Source of the DNA: Dawidia cretensis
GTDB taxonomy: Bacteria; Bacteroidota; Bacteroidia; Cytophagales; Cyclobacteriaceae
NCBI RefSeq assembly: GCF_018598175.1
Contig: NZ_JAHESE010000035.1
Coordinates: 1 to 64,000 of the forward strand
DNA: 64,000 nt
Reading direction: 5' to 3'
The first letter of the stretch is position 1. Each line of letters opens with the position of its first letter. Positions 34,384 through 42,422 of this stretch are shown here, piece after piece. The notes beneath the pieces were generated by a model. It was not told where the DNA came from. It saw only the letters and a list, made by a program, of their open reading frames with translations, and searched no databases. Both the position numbers and the translations under genes were made by a program.

Positions 34384-35115
34384 ATGACCGTACGCGAGCA
34401 TTACGACAATCACCTCGGGAATTTTTACGCCTGGATGGTCGGCGACTTTGCCAGCCGCCAGCAAGCGTTCCAGGATTTCCTGGTCGACCACCAGATCGTG
34501 CCCGCCTCCACGGGTATCGCCCTAGACCTGGGCGCCGGTCATGGACTGCAAACGGTGTCGTTGGCACGGCAGGGCTTTGCTGTAACGGCCATTGACTTTA
34601 ACGATCAACTGTTACAGGCACTTGCGCACAATACGCAGGGGCTTACGGTCGGGATCATAAAAGAGGATCTCCGCCAGGTACACCGCTTTGCCCACTTGCA
34701 GCCCGAGCTGATCATTTGCTGGGGCGACACCCTTACGCACCTAGCCGGCCGCGACGACATCGCCGCATTACTTCAAAGTGCCTGCTCCATGCTCGCTCCC
34801 GGCGGCCTGCTCATGCTTTCCTTTCGAGATTACACCACACCGCTTACCGGCGACAGCCGCTTCATTCCCGTCAAAAGTGACGACACCCGCATCCTGACGT
34901 GCGTGCTCGACTACGAGCCTGAGACCTTGCGCGTGACCGATTTGCTACACATAAAAACCTCCCAAGGCTGGCAACAGCAGGTCAGCTCATACCAGAAGGT
35001 CCGGATCTCGCCTGCAGAGGTTGTGGCGGTGCTGGAAGGCAATCAGATGGCCATTCGGCTGCACGAGACCATTCACCGCATGGCGACGATTATCGCCGTG
35101 AAATTGGGAGTTTAA
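34384..35115 (+). CDS. Class I SAM-dependent methyltransferase
   Basis: From the ATG at 34384 the protein has 243 residues. The SAM-binding motif I is ALDLGAGHGLQTVSLA, followed by the acidic end of strand 2 (VTAIDFNDQLL) and the post-I block ICWGDTLTHL; MLAPGGLLMLSFRDY is motif III. The opening MTVREHYDNHLGNFYAWMVG is typical of a subset of bacterial methyltransferases. The substrate is not evident. The TTG at 34348 is a weaker start. Confidence 0.85.
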   Translation: MTVREHYDNHLGNFYAWMVGDFASRQQAFQDFLVDHQIVPASTGIALDLGAGHGLQTVSLARQGFAVTAIDFNDQLLQALAHNTQGLTVGIIKEDLRQVHRFAHLQPELIICWGDTLTHLAGRDDIAALLQSACSMLAPGGLLMLSFRDYTTPLTGDSRFIPVKSDDTRILTCVLDYEPETLRVTDLLHIKTSQGWQQQVSSYQKVRISPAEVVAVLEGNQMAIRLHETIHRMATIIAVKLGV

Positions 35116-35126
35116 CGAGCCTTTAG

Positions 35127-35261
35127 GGATATTTATTTGTTCGCAATTATTTGATTGTTATCGAGCGTATCTTTGAACGAGGCGATGAAGGTGAGCGCGC
35201 CGAGATCATCCGCTTTTATGGACAGGATGAAGTAGATCAAATATTGAAAAGTAAATCCTGA
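35127..35261 (+). pseudogene. Antitoxin-like (DUF6922-type) C-terminal remnant
   Basis: The open frame starts with no ATG and reads NYLIVIERIFERGDEGERAE then IIRFYGQDEVDQILKSKS and stop. This pattern (IVIERVFERG ... IIRFYG) is the one I associate with DUF6922-type proteins encoded right before AbiEii toxins. The N-terminal half and any start are missing, as is the end expected after QILK. Confidence 0.55.
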
Positions 35262-35266
35262 AAGAT

Positions 35267-35401
35267 ATGCCGGATCGGCTTTACTGGAATACCGTTACAC
35301 CACTTTTAAAATCTGCCTTGAAAGATGTCATGAGTTGTCCGGCATTTGACTCCTTTCGCCTGATCGGCGGATTGGTACAAGTAGATATCAAGCGGCTGTG
35401 A
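35267..35401 (+). pseudogene. AbiEii/AbiGii nucleotidyltransferase toxin remnant, internally deleted
   Basis: A 44-residue frame (ATG at 35267) reads MPDRLYWNTVTPLLKSALKD followed by VMSCPAFDSFRLIGG, which matches the start of AbiEii nucleotidyltransferases (LYWNTV-PLL ... F-LVGGTALSL). After GG the text is LVQVDIKRL and stop, so nearly the whole enzyme, including the GS/DxD-type catalytic residues, has been removed. The stop overlaps the GTG start of the AraC-type gene. Confidence 0.65.
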
Positions 35402-36228
35402 CGGAACTCTTTAAAATATACAAATTCGATCCTTCGGCGATCAGTGGCATCGAGGCCTCGCGCAACGAGCCTCATGGGCACGACTACGAAGAGCTACTGG
35501 TTGGTGCGGAAGGCACGCTGAAGCACTTTATCGATTTCCATGAACAGATCATGGAAGCGCCTTTCGTGAGCTTTGTTACCAAGGGCAAGATACACCGTGT
35601 GGTGCCGGGGTTGCAGAACGGTGCCTGCACCCTGTGGGTGATACGCTTTCGCAGCGAGTTTATACCCGAGACGATCTTTCAGCTCTATTCATTCTACCAT
35701 GACAATGCCAACCTGTGCTTCACGCGCGATCACTGCTTTGCGCGGCTGGTAAGCTTGTGCGAAATGATGGTAGGAGAGATGGCCCAGCCGTCGCCCGACC
35801 TGGCCGTTGTACGCCAGTTGCTCAGCACGTTGTTTACCATGATTGAGTCTGAGCGCCGGAAGCAGTTGCCGGAAGAGGTGCAGCTACAAAACAGCCACAG
35901 CCAAACCTTCCGAAACTTCCTGGCCATCCTGGAAGAGAACTTTCGCCGCCCCGAAGGTGTGAGCTTCTATGCGGAGAAGTTGTTTATGAGCGCGCGCAAC
36001 CTCAATCTTATTTGCCAGCAGATCTTACAGCAAAGCATTTCGGAGATCATCGAAACCCGCAAGCTGATCGAAGCCAAGAATCTGTTGATCACCACTGACA
36101 AGACCGTGGCCGAAATCGGATTTGAATTGGGCTACAACAACAAGGCGTACTTTACACACGCCTTTAAGAAGAAGGCGGGCCAGACACCAACCGACTTCCG
36201 GGAGGAAATGCGCCGCCTGATGGCCTAA
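35398..36228 (+). CDS. AraC-family regulator with cupin-type N-terminus
   Basis: The 276-residue protein begins at a GTG that overlaps the stop of the toxin remnant. The N-terminal part is cupin-like (GIEASRNEPHGHDYEELLVG, VTKGKIHRVVPG). The C-terminal HTH pair is SFYAEKLFMSARNLNLICQQ and KTVAEIGFELGYNNKAYFTH with AFKKKAGQTPTDF. The DOPA-dioxygenase-like gene follows in the same direction 128 bases later and may be its target. A promoter was not clearly seen, because the deletion that removed the toxin gene ends just upstream. Confidence 0.88.
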   Translation: MTELFKIYKFDPSAISGIEASRNEPHGHDYEELLVGAEGTLKHFIDFHEQIMEAPFVSFVTKGKIHRVVPGLQNGACTLWVIRFRSEFIPETIFQLYSFYHDNANLCFTRDHCFARLVSLCEMMVGEMAQPSPDLAVVRQLLSTLFTMIESERRKQLPEEVQLQNSHSQTFRNFLAILEENFRRPEGVSFYAEKLFMSARNLNLICQQILQQSISEIIETRKLIEAKNLLITTDKTVAEIGFELGYNNKAYFTHAFKKKAGQTPTDFREEMRRLMA

Positions 36229-36355
36229 TGCCTCGGCGTCTTTTCCGGAAAGTGCAATAGAACTTCCGAAAACCTGTACCCACCACCCATTGTTTCCTGC
36301 GACCTTTGAGTACCCGCCAGGTCTATGCGCCGGTGGTTGTACAAACCTATTGGTT

Positions 36356-37240
36356 ATGGACAGAAAAGACTTTTTACGAACCCTGGCTTTATGGCCCCTG
36401 GCGGGCGCAGCAATGAAAACGAATGCACTACACACGCTGACCGAAAACTTCGGTCCCACGGAAAAAATGCCGGTCGCATTTCTGGGCCACGGCTCGCCCA
36501 TGAATGCCATTGAAGAAAATACATTTGTACAGGGCTTCCGGAACATCGCCCGCACATTACCCCGGCCGCGCGCGATTGTATGCGTGTCGGCGCACTGGGA
36601 GACCCGCGGCACATTTGTTACCGCCATGGACAAACCCCAGACGATCCACGACTTCGGTGGGTTTCCGCAGGCACTCTTTGACGTGCAATACCCCGCGCCC
36701 GGAAGTCCCGCGCTGGCCGCTGAAACACAGAAAACGATTACCCAAACAACGGTGGGTCTGGACCAGCAGTGGGGCCTCGACCACGGTGCCTGGAGCGTGC
36801 TGAAGCACCTGTATCCGGCAGCGGACGTGCCGGTGATCCAGCTTAGCCTGGACTACAGCAAACCGCCGGAGTATCACTACGCCCTGGCCAAAGAGCTGGC
36901 GGCACTGCGCCGCAAAGGTGTGCTGATTATCGGCAGCGGCAACATGGTGCACAACCTGCGCATGGTAGCGTGGGACAAAATGGATGTGCCCGGCTATGGA
37001 TATGACTGGGCTCAGGAAGCAAACGCGAAGATGAAACAGTTTATCCTTGATGGTGATCATACTTCGCTGGTGCAATTCCGTAAACAAGGCAAGGCTTTTG
37101 ATTTATCGATTCCGACGCCTGAACACTACTTACCTTTGCTCTATACGCTGGCCCTTCAAGAAAAGGATGACGAAGTCAGCTTCTTCAACGACGCGCTTGT
37201 CGCCGGGTCACTAAACATGACGTCGGTTCGCATCGGTTAA
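36356..37240 (+). CDS. ygiD: 4,5-DOPA dioxygenase extradiol-like protein (YgiD family)
   Basis: From the ATG at 36356 the protein has 294 residues. It has the class III extradiol (LigB-type) pattern with zinc/iron ligands in FLGHGSPMNA (His45), SAHWET, DHGAW and GSGNMVHNLR, and the C-terminal TPEHYLPLLYTLAL. The YgiD family opens DOPA and other catechols between carbons 4 and 5; length is about 20 residues above the usual because of a leader-like N-terminus (MDRKDFLRTLALWPLAGAAM). The substrate in this organism is inferred from the family. Confidence 0.88.
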   Translation: MDRKDFLRTLALWPLAGAAMKTNALHTLTENFGPTEKMPVAFLGHGSPMNAIEENTFVQGFRNIARTLPRPRAIVCVSAHWETRGTFVTAMDKPQTIHDFGGFPQALFDVQYPAPGSPALAAETQKTITQTTVGLDQQWGLDHGAWSVLKHLYPAADVPVIQLSLDYSKPPEYHYALAKELAALRRKGVLIIGSGNMVHNLRMVAWDKMDVPGYGYDWAQEANAKMKQFILDGDHTSLVQFRKQGKAFDLSIPTPEHYLPLLYTLALQEKDDEVSFFNDALVAGSLNMTSVRIG

Positions 37241-37310
37241 AAAAACACATCCATCTGTCCAATTCCACCATGTCCGGTCATTATGGGGATGTATATAATC
37301 CCATAATACC

Positions 37311-37784
37311 ATGAAACAAAGAACAAATTTCTATCAGAAAAGCCCCGGCGTCGTCAAACTGTTGTTCAACCTCTCCGGCTATCTGTCAAAGTCCACGGTA
37401 GAGCCATCGCTACTGCAGCTGGTGAACTTTCGTGTATCGCAACTAAACGGCTGCGCCTTCTGCCTGAATGCCGACACCGCCATGCTGCGCGCCGGCGGCG
37501 AGACTGAACAACGCCTGTACGTTCTGAACGCCTGGCGCGAGGCCCCGTTTTACACGGAACGCGAGCGCGCCGCCCTGGCCTGGGCGGAAGCCGTGACCAA
37601 CATCCGCGACGGACAGGTCCCGGACGAGGTATATGAAACGGCCACCAAACATTTCTCCGAAGAGGAATTGATCGACCTCACGCTTACGATCACGACAACC
37701 AATACGTATAACCGGTTTAACATCTCCTTTCGTACGCCGGCGGATGTGCCCAGGCCATGGGAGAAAGTTGTAGAAGCACGGTAA
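37311..37784 (+). CDS. Carboxymuconolactone decarboxylase (AhpD-like) family protein
   Basis: The 157-residue protein has the AhpD/CMD core: VEPSLLQLVNFRVSQLNGCA, then the redox pair Cys48 and Cys51, ERAALAWAEAVTNI, and LTITTTNTYNRFNIS. In most relatives a His lies four residues after the second Cys (CxxCxxxH); here it is Asp55, so the peroxidase relay may be altered. It lies 70 bases after the dioxygenase gene, in the same direction, and may belong to the same unit. Confidence 0.85.
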   Translation: MKQRTNFYQKSPGVVKLLFNLSGYLSKSTVEPSLLQLVNFRVSQLNGCAFCLNADTAMLRAGGETEQRLYVLNAWREAPFYTERERAALAWAEAVTNIRDGQVPDEVYETATKHFSEEELIDLTLTITTTNTYNRFNISFRTPADVPRPWEKVVEAR

Positions 37785-37887
37785 CGGGTATCGGCGCCTG
37801 TCTTTTCCCCTCGCGGGCGCCGGTTACAGGCTGCATACGATGGTTTGCTGCGGATGTCCTATCTTGTGGGTGTGATCTGACGCATAT

Positions 37888-38397
37888 ATGCTTCCATCGA
37901 TTCGCCGACAGCTTACCATGTTTGTGCCTCATCCCGATGCGACTGTTATCGAATCGATTCGTAGTCATTACAATCCCGCGCAGCGGGCAATAATAGACAG
38001 CCACGTAACACTCTGCCGTGAAGACGAACTTACATCGCTTGACCAGGTTTTGCAAAATCTCAATATACTTCAACAACCACCGCTTACGATCAGGTTCGGT
38101 GATATAATACCCTCAGAAGGAGGTAAGGGTGTATTGCTTCCAGCCGTGGCGGGCCGCGAAGCGTTTCATCGGGTGAGACAAATACTATTGCAGGATATAA
38201 CAAGTCATCCCCGGGAAATAGAGCCACATATTACGCTCATGCACCCGCGAAATTCAACCTGTAACGATGCAATCTTTGAGGAGATCCGTTCCTATAAATT
38301 ACCGAAGGTCATACAATTTGACGCCATTTCGCTTATTGAACAGGTCGACGGTGGACCGTGGCAAGTTCAGCAAACCTATAAATTGCCTTGGCAGTAG
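37888..38397 (+). CDS. 2'-5' RNA ligase-like 2H phosphoesterase
   Basis: The 169-residue protein shows the two HxT/S-type motifs of the 2H superfamily, HVTL (about residue 39) and HITLMHP (about 113), separated by the usual two-lobed layout. I kept the ATG at 37888 because the first beta strand (QLTMFVP) starts before the alternative Met11 at 37918. Members act on 2'-5' or cyclic phosphates in RNA or nucleotides; the actual substrate is unknown. It is convergent with the next gene, 20 bases apart. Confidence 0.82.
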   Translation: MLPSIRRQLTMFVPHPDATVIESIRSHYNPAQRAIIDSHVTLCREDELTSLDQVLQNLNILQQPPLTIRFGDIIPSEGGKGVLLPAVAGREAFHRVRQILLQDITSHPREIEPHITLMHPRNSTCNDAIFEEIRSYKLPKVIQFDAISLIEQVDGGPWQVQQTYKLPWQ

Positions 38398-38417
38398 ATT
38401 TGGAAGGAATGGAGTTT

Positions 38418-39239
38418 TCAGGATGGCTTTACCAAAACAAACCTGTAATAGGGTCTTGTTCCATCCTTTAACGTGGTATAGAATCTTGATCCGACCACAC
38501 CGGCAAAGTCACAAAATAGCTTCTGGTACCGCGGAGGTACAAGTGATTCAATTTTGGCTCTCTTAGATCCATCGTCTGATTCAATGGCGGCAACCACGTT
38601 GGCGCTAATGTTCTCCTCACTCAATAAAGTCAATCCCGAGTCTTTTAACTCTTGCTTAAATAAATCCATGTTCTCCACGGAATTTCGGAAATCCACCAGC
38701 AGGAGGTGTCCACCCGGCTTGAGTACCCGGAGAACTTCGCTCAAGAAATTTTTCACGTCACCATAGCCATGGCAGGATTCGACGTTCATGACAACATCAA
38801 TGGAGTTACTATCGACGGCCAACGACTCGCCGCTACCTTGTACAAAAGAGAGGTTCGGGAGTATGTGAAGTTTGCGTGCCAAATGAACGGCATTTTTGGC
38901 AATATCAAGTCCGACGTACTGCACTGGATTGAAGTTGCCGGCGACATATCGGGCGCCACCGCCGCGACCGCTACCGATCTCTAAGACCGTTTTTCCAGTA
39001 AAAGTAGCTTTACAGGCAAGGTAATGATACATGTTGGCGGAGTGCTGCTGGTCTTTTACCTCAAAGGGTGCGATGTTGACCTCAATTTCTTTGATATTGG
39101 GGATATAGCCATAATTCATAAAATGCCAGTCGGCAGCAGGAATATATTTTGCTAAGACTTCATACGTCACTTTAGCATTGAACCTTTTGAACCAGGAGAA
39201 TTTTTTGAATATGGAAATGACCTTGTTGACAACAAGCAT
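38418..39239 (-). CDS. SAM-dependent methyltransferase, small-molecule/lipid type
   Basis: The 273-residue protein has motif I GKTVLEIGSGRGGGARYVAG, strand-2 acid in YVGLDIAKN, VMNVESCHGYGDVKNFLSEV and LKPGGHLLLVDF. The start WHFMNYGYIPN ... MYHYLAC resembles phthiotriolone/sterol-type C- or O-methyltransferases. It is a single gene, divergent from the RpoD-like gene across 367 bases. Codon use and composition are more AT-rich than in the genes to its left. Confidence 0.82.
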   Translation of the reverse strand: MLVVNKVISIFKKFSWFKRFNAKVTYEVLAKYIPAADWHFMNYGYIPNIKEIEVNIAPFEVKDQQHSANMYHYLACKATFTGKTVLEIGSGRGGGARYVAGNFNPVQYVGLDIAKNAVHLARKLHILPNLSFVQGSGESLAVDSNSIDVVMNVESCHGYGDVKNFLSEVLRVLKPGGHLLLVDFRNSVENMDLFKQELKDSGLTLLSEENISANVVAAIESDDGSKRAKIESLVPPRYQKLFCDFAGVVGSRFYTTLKDGTRPYYRFVLVKPS

Positions 39240-39606
39240 AGATGGAAAGGGGATTTAATAGATTACAATAATTGGAAGATAAAAGCGTGCCCGGGGTAAC
39301 CGGATCGCGAACCTCTCCAGCCTGCTAAGAGAGTGTTGATATGGTAGGATTTACTTGTGCCTTCATTAACAGTCTCAAGATACAAATTCCCATCGCCATA
39401 ACCAACTCAGGATGCGTTAATGGTTTCGGCTGGCAATCCTTATTGAGTACAATAGTAAGTTTCTCACTTATAATGACTATCTTGTGCCGAAACTGGATTT
39501 TCAATCAATTTATTCTCCCCCAGAATTTTTTGTTTTTCCTTAATTTGCCTTGATCAGCAAGTTGCCGAATCAAGGCTGTTTACATATTATTCATCAAACC
39601 AATTAC
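39240..39606. other. AT-rich divergent intergenic region (367 bases)
   Basis: No credible gene is present; short frames here lack a start signal or family features. It carries the promoters of the methyltransferase (minus) and the RpoD-like sigma gene (plus). A run TTTTTTGTTTTTCC followed by TTAATTTGCC lies about 60 bases before the sigma gene and is weakly like the Bacteroidota promoter. Confidence 0.4.
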
Positions 39607-40470
39607 ATGCGACAACTTAAGATCAGTAAGCAGATTACAAACCGAGAGAGTCAATCTTTGGATAAATATTTACAGGAAATAGGGAAAGTAGATCTGATTA
39701 CGGCTGAAGTTGAGGTGGAGCTGGCCAAAAGAATAAGAGAGGGTGATCAAGTGGCGTTGGAAAAACTCACGAAAGCAAATCTTCGCTTTGTGGTGTCGGT
39801 GGCTAAACAATACCAAAATAATGGACTCTCGCTTGGGGATCTTATCAACGAAGGTAATCTTGGTTTGATCAAGGCGGCCAGCAGGTTTGACGAAAAAAGG
39901 GGATTCAAATTTATCTCCTACGCAGTCTGGTGGATTCGCCAATCCATTATGCAGGCACTTGCGGAGCAATCGCGTATCGTCAGGTTGCCATTAAACCGTA
40001 TTAGCTCACTCACGAAAATATCTCAAACCTTTGCTCACCTCGAGCAGAAATTTCAGCGTGAACCCTCCACCGAGGAGGTGGCCGAGACTATCGGTGTCAC
40101 CACCGATGAGATTACGGATAGTTTAAGAATAGCGGGTCGCCAGGTATCGGTTGATGCTCCGTTTTCTCAAGGCGAGGACGGTAGTTTGCTCGATGTCCTA
40201 TCGGATGTGAATGAATCGAATCCCGAATCGGCGATGATGGCGGAGTCACTTATCCAGGAAGTACAACGATCGCTGGCGACGCTGACAACGCGGGAAGCAG
40301 AAGTGATTAGTTTGTATTTTGGATTGAACCGTAAAGAATCTCTAACCTTGGAAGAGATCGGCGATAAATTTAATATCACGCGCGAGCGTGTACGACAGAT
40401 AAAAGAGTCGGCAACCAGACGGTTAAGGCATACAGCCAAAAGTGGGAAATTAAAATCCTATCTAGGGTAA
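39607..40470 (+). CDS. RpoD-like sigma-70 family factor, probable paralogue
   Basis: The 287-residue protein begins [20 protein letters not shown] and has region 1.2 ([11 protein letters not shown]), 2 ([40 protein letters not shown]), 3 and 4 ([20 protein letters not shown] with [12 protein letters not shown]), the length and layout of the Bacteroidota primary sigma. The linker between regions 3 and 4 ([20 protein letters not shown]) and region 3 ([16 protein letters not shown]) differ from the housekeeping form as I know it, and the gene sits in a regulator-rich AT-rich stretch. I read it as an alternative RpoD paralogue, but it could be the main one. Confidence 0.88.
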   Translation: MRQLKISKQITNRESQSLDKYLQEIGKVDLITAEVEVELAKRIREGDQVALEKLTKANLRFVVSVAKQYQNNGLSLGDLINEGNLGLIKAASRFDEKRGFKFISYAVWWIRQSIMQALAEQSRIVRLPLNRISSLTKISQTFAHLEQKFQREPSTEEVAETIGVTTDEITDSLRIAGRQVSVDAPFSQGEDGSLLDVLSDVNESNPESAMMAESLIQEVQRSLATLTTREAEVISLYFGLNRKESLTLEEIGDKFNITRERVRQIKESATRRLRHTAKSGKLKSYLG

Positions 40471-40485
40471 TAGAACAGAGATAAC

Positions 40486-40516
40486 GATCGGCCTGCTTTA
40501 GGCCGATCTTTTTTTT
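40486..40516 (+). terminator. Terminator after the RpoD-like gene
   Basis: GATCGGCCT (40486-40494) pairs with AGGCCGATC (40500-40508) over a 5-base loop and is followed by eight T. Confidence 0.92.
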
Positions 40517-40575
40517 GTCCTACGCTACTGCCGGTTGCCAGGGAAATTGAGCCTTAACGGCGTTTACGGCCGTAA

Positions 40576-40755
40576 TTAAGACTGGGTAAGCTCACGCTCA
40601 AAGTACGCGAACTGTTTATGCCCCGGGTCATTGACTACTGCGCAGTAATAAATACGCTGATAGTATTGATGGACCACCAACGGCAGACTGGGATTAATCT
40701 TTGCTGTCACGAAGGTGCCGATCGGGTAGATGTTGTCTTTACTGGATGTATTCAT
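40576..40755 (-). CDS. Small hypothetical protein (59 residues)
   Basis: The frame runs from an ATG at 40755 to a stop at 40576. It reads SKDNIYPIGTFVTAKINPSL, then VVHQYYQRIYYCAVVNDP and FAYFERELTQS. The pattern V-A-K--P---LVV--Y--RIYYC----DP----FERELfits a class of small Bacteroidota proteins that I recall but cannot name. It lies 32 bases after the 99-residue gene at 41087 and is probably co-transcribed. The plus-strand frame over the same bases looks like a shadow. Confidence 0.65.
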   Translation of the reverse strand: MNTSSKDNIYPIGTFVTAKINPSLPLVVHQYYQRIYYCAVVNDPGHKQFAYFERELTQS

Positions 40756-40787
40756 AATCTCGTTTATTCGTTAAAGTATGCCACCAG

Positions 40788-41087
40788 CTATTGGTCAAGC
40801 GACGACACAAATTCAGTTTGTTCTTTGTAAGCAGCATAAACGGTCTGCAGTTGGTGACAAGCATCCGTGGAGGAAATAATCTTTGCAACGTCCGGATTTA
40901 GGTGAACCAGACTGGCCTGAATCTGATGGCGCCGGGCAAAGGAACTTATCATTACGGCCTTGTGTACACAGGATATGTGGCTCATACGCGCTTTTATTCC
41001 GGTTAATTTCCGCGCTTGCACGGGAATTTCGGCAATACCAAATGTACCGACCTCTACCTTCTGGTCAGCGTTCACGTAGTAATTCAT
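40788..41087 (-). CDS. Small hypothetical protein (99 residues)
   Basis: From the ATG at 41087 the product begins NYYVNADQKVEVGTFGIAEI and continues with a Lys/Arg-rich middle (RKLTGIKARMSHIS) and a helical end (DACHQLQTVYAAYKEQTEFV). A longer frame to 41201 exists, but its extra part is Cys-rich and lacks family-like sequence. No domain is recognised. With the 59-residue gene downstream it makes a two-gene unit, divergent from the AraC-type gene at 41265. Confidence 0.5.
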   Translation of the reverse strand: MNYYVNADQKVEVGTFGIAEIPVQARKLTGIKARMSHISCVHKAVMISSFARRHQIQASLVHLNPDVAKIISSTDACHQLQTVYAAYKEQTEFVSSLDQ

Positions 41088-41264
41088 AACGAGTAGAATT
41101 GTTGTCGTAATATGCGTTAGTTTGTTGGAGCAGGTATTACAGCAGCATGGATAAATGTTACATACTTCACGCATATATTTTGTGTGAGTGGCGGGCATCA
41201 TTATTTACTTCATTGTAGTAAGCAGATCAATTTGTTGTCGGGCAGGAAAAACATAACACCGCGT

Positions 41265-41825
41265 ATGAAATTATATGTCAAATATATGGTCAGTCCCCGG
41301 TGTAAGCTGATTGTGATGAGAGAACTGAGGCGGCTGGGGATTCGTGGCGTGGTGGTCGACCTGGGTGTGGCAGAAATAGTAGGCGACATTACAGACGATC
41401 AACGGTCAAGGTTGGGCAACAATCTACTGACGTCAGGGTTGGAATTGCTGAAGGATCCCAAAAGCATCCTGGTGGAACGGATCAAAAACGTGATTACGGA
41501 ATTGATCCACTACTCTAAAGAGCTGCCGCTGCGAAATTATTCAGATTACATTAGCGAAAAGTTGCAATATGACTACACATACCTTTCGAATGTATTTTCA
41601 GCGGTTAATGGTGTGACCATTCAGCAGTTCATTATTCTTAATAAAGTTGAGCGGGTGAAGGAGCTGTTATTATACGATGAATTGAACCTGACAGAGATTT
41701 CGTATCAGATGCATTATAGCAGCGTGGCACATTTATCCAGCCAATTTAAGAAAGTTACCGGCCTTACGCCTTCTTATTTTAAGAAGGTGACACACACACG
41801 ACAGCAAAATCTGGAGAATTTATAG
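41265..41825 (+). CDS. AraC-type regulator with HMA-like N-terminal domain (copy 1)
   Basis: From the ATG at 41265 the protein has 186 residues. Residues 1-75 look like a heavy-metal-associated (HMA)-like ferredoxin fold (MKLYVKYMVSPRCKLIVMRE, LGIRGVVVDLGVAEI). In relatives I recall the loop as MVCxRC; here Ser10 replaces the first Cys while Cys13 is kept. Residues ~85-186 form the AraC HTH pair (LSEKL-like SEKLQYDYTYLSNVFSAVNG, EISYQMHYSSVAHLSSQFKK). A close paralogue lies at 42423 on the other strand, and a response regulator gene lies between them. Confidence 0.82.
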   Translation: MKLYVKYMVSPRCKLIVMRELRRLGIRGVVVDLGVAEIVGDITDDQRSRLGNNLLTSGLELLKDPKSILVERIKNVITELIHYSKELPLRNYSDYISEKLQYDYTYLSNVFSAVNGVTIQQFIILNKVERVKELLLYDELNLTEISYQMHYSSVAHLSSQFKKVTGLTPSYFKKVTHTRQQNLENL

Positions 41826-41893
41826 TGTCGGGGCGTGCGCGAACTATGTAACGATCTCCTATCCGGCTGTAACCGCGTGGGCGTATTAGCTTA

Positions 41894-41901
41894 TATCTTT
41901 G
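41894..41901 (+). promoter_or_regulatory. Bacteroidota -7 promoter box (TATCTTTG)
   Basis: TATCTTTG fits the TAnnTTTG consensus of Bacteroidota sigma-A promoters and lies 28 bases before the ATG of the response regulator. A clear TTG at the -33 position was not found, so this is a partial match. Confidence 0.45.
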
Positions 41902-41929
41902 AAGTGCCTTTTTACGGTGCACTACCGCT

Positions 41930-42316
41930 ATGCCAAAAGTACGAAGCATTTTTCTCGTAGAAGATGATCAGGACGATCTGGAATTTTTCATAACTGCGCT
42001 TCGGAACATTGATGACGTATGGCTATCCGACGTGGCCGTTAATGGCAGAGAGGCCATTGAAAAGCTTCGTTTCATGCCGGTGCTTCCTTCTATTATTTTC
42101 GTTGACTATTATATGCCCATCATGAATGGGCTGGGCTTCTTAAAGGAGAAAGCCAAATATCCGTTGATTAAAAATGTTCCGGTGGTCATGCTGAGCTCAT
42201 CTTTTGAGAAGCGCGAAGAAGCATTGAGGAACGGCGGGAAAATCTTTATATTAAAACGACATGACGAGAACTCCCTTCGCGCGGAGGTAGAACAAGCTGT
42301 CAACATGGGACTGTAG
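41930..42316 (+). CDS. Single-domain response regulator (CheY/Rcp1-like)
   Basis: The 128-residue protein is only a receiver domain: acidic pair Glu11-Asp12, phosphoacceptor Asp59 in IIFVDYYMP, Ser89 in VVMLSSSF and Lys109 in FILKRHD. With no output domain it must act by protein contact, as in Rcp1-like regulators that pair with phytochrome or other hybrid kinases. No histidine kinase gene is in the window. It lies between two related AraC-type genes, a hint of functional connection only. Confidence 0.9.
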   Translation: MPKVRSIFLVEDDQDDLEFFITALRNIDDVWLSDVAVNGREAIEKLRFMPVLPSIIFVDYYMPIMNGLGFLKEKAKYPLIKNVPVVMLSSSFEKREEALRNGGKIFILKRHDENSLRAEVEQAVNMGL

Positions 42317-42325
42317 ACATAGTAA

Positions 42326-42358
42326 AAGCACCCGCCGGAATGTTCCGAGGGTGCTTAT
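42326..42358. terminator. Stem-loop between response regulator and AraC-type gene
   Basis: AAGCACCC (42326-42333) pairs with GGGTGCTT (42349-42356), with an inner CGGAA/TTCCG stem. It lies in the convergent gap and could stop transcription from both sides, although no strong T run follows on the plus strand. Confidence 0.6.
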
Positions 42359-42422
42359 AGACAGGGTTCATTACAGTATTCCTATACGTCCCCGGGCTAA
42401 TATTTGGATAACCAGGCGGCTT

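Noticed and set aside
35161-35175. TATCTTTG promoter-like box
   Set aside because: It falls within the antitoxin-like remnant coding for RIFER, so the match is likely chance.
39341-39553. 70-residue plus-strand open frame
   Set aside because: It lies in the promoter region before the RpoD-like gene and has no recognisable features.
40618-40830. 70-residue plus-strand open frame
   Set aside because: It lies opposite the 59-residue minus-strand gene, which has the more protein-like sequence; no ribosome site was seen.
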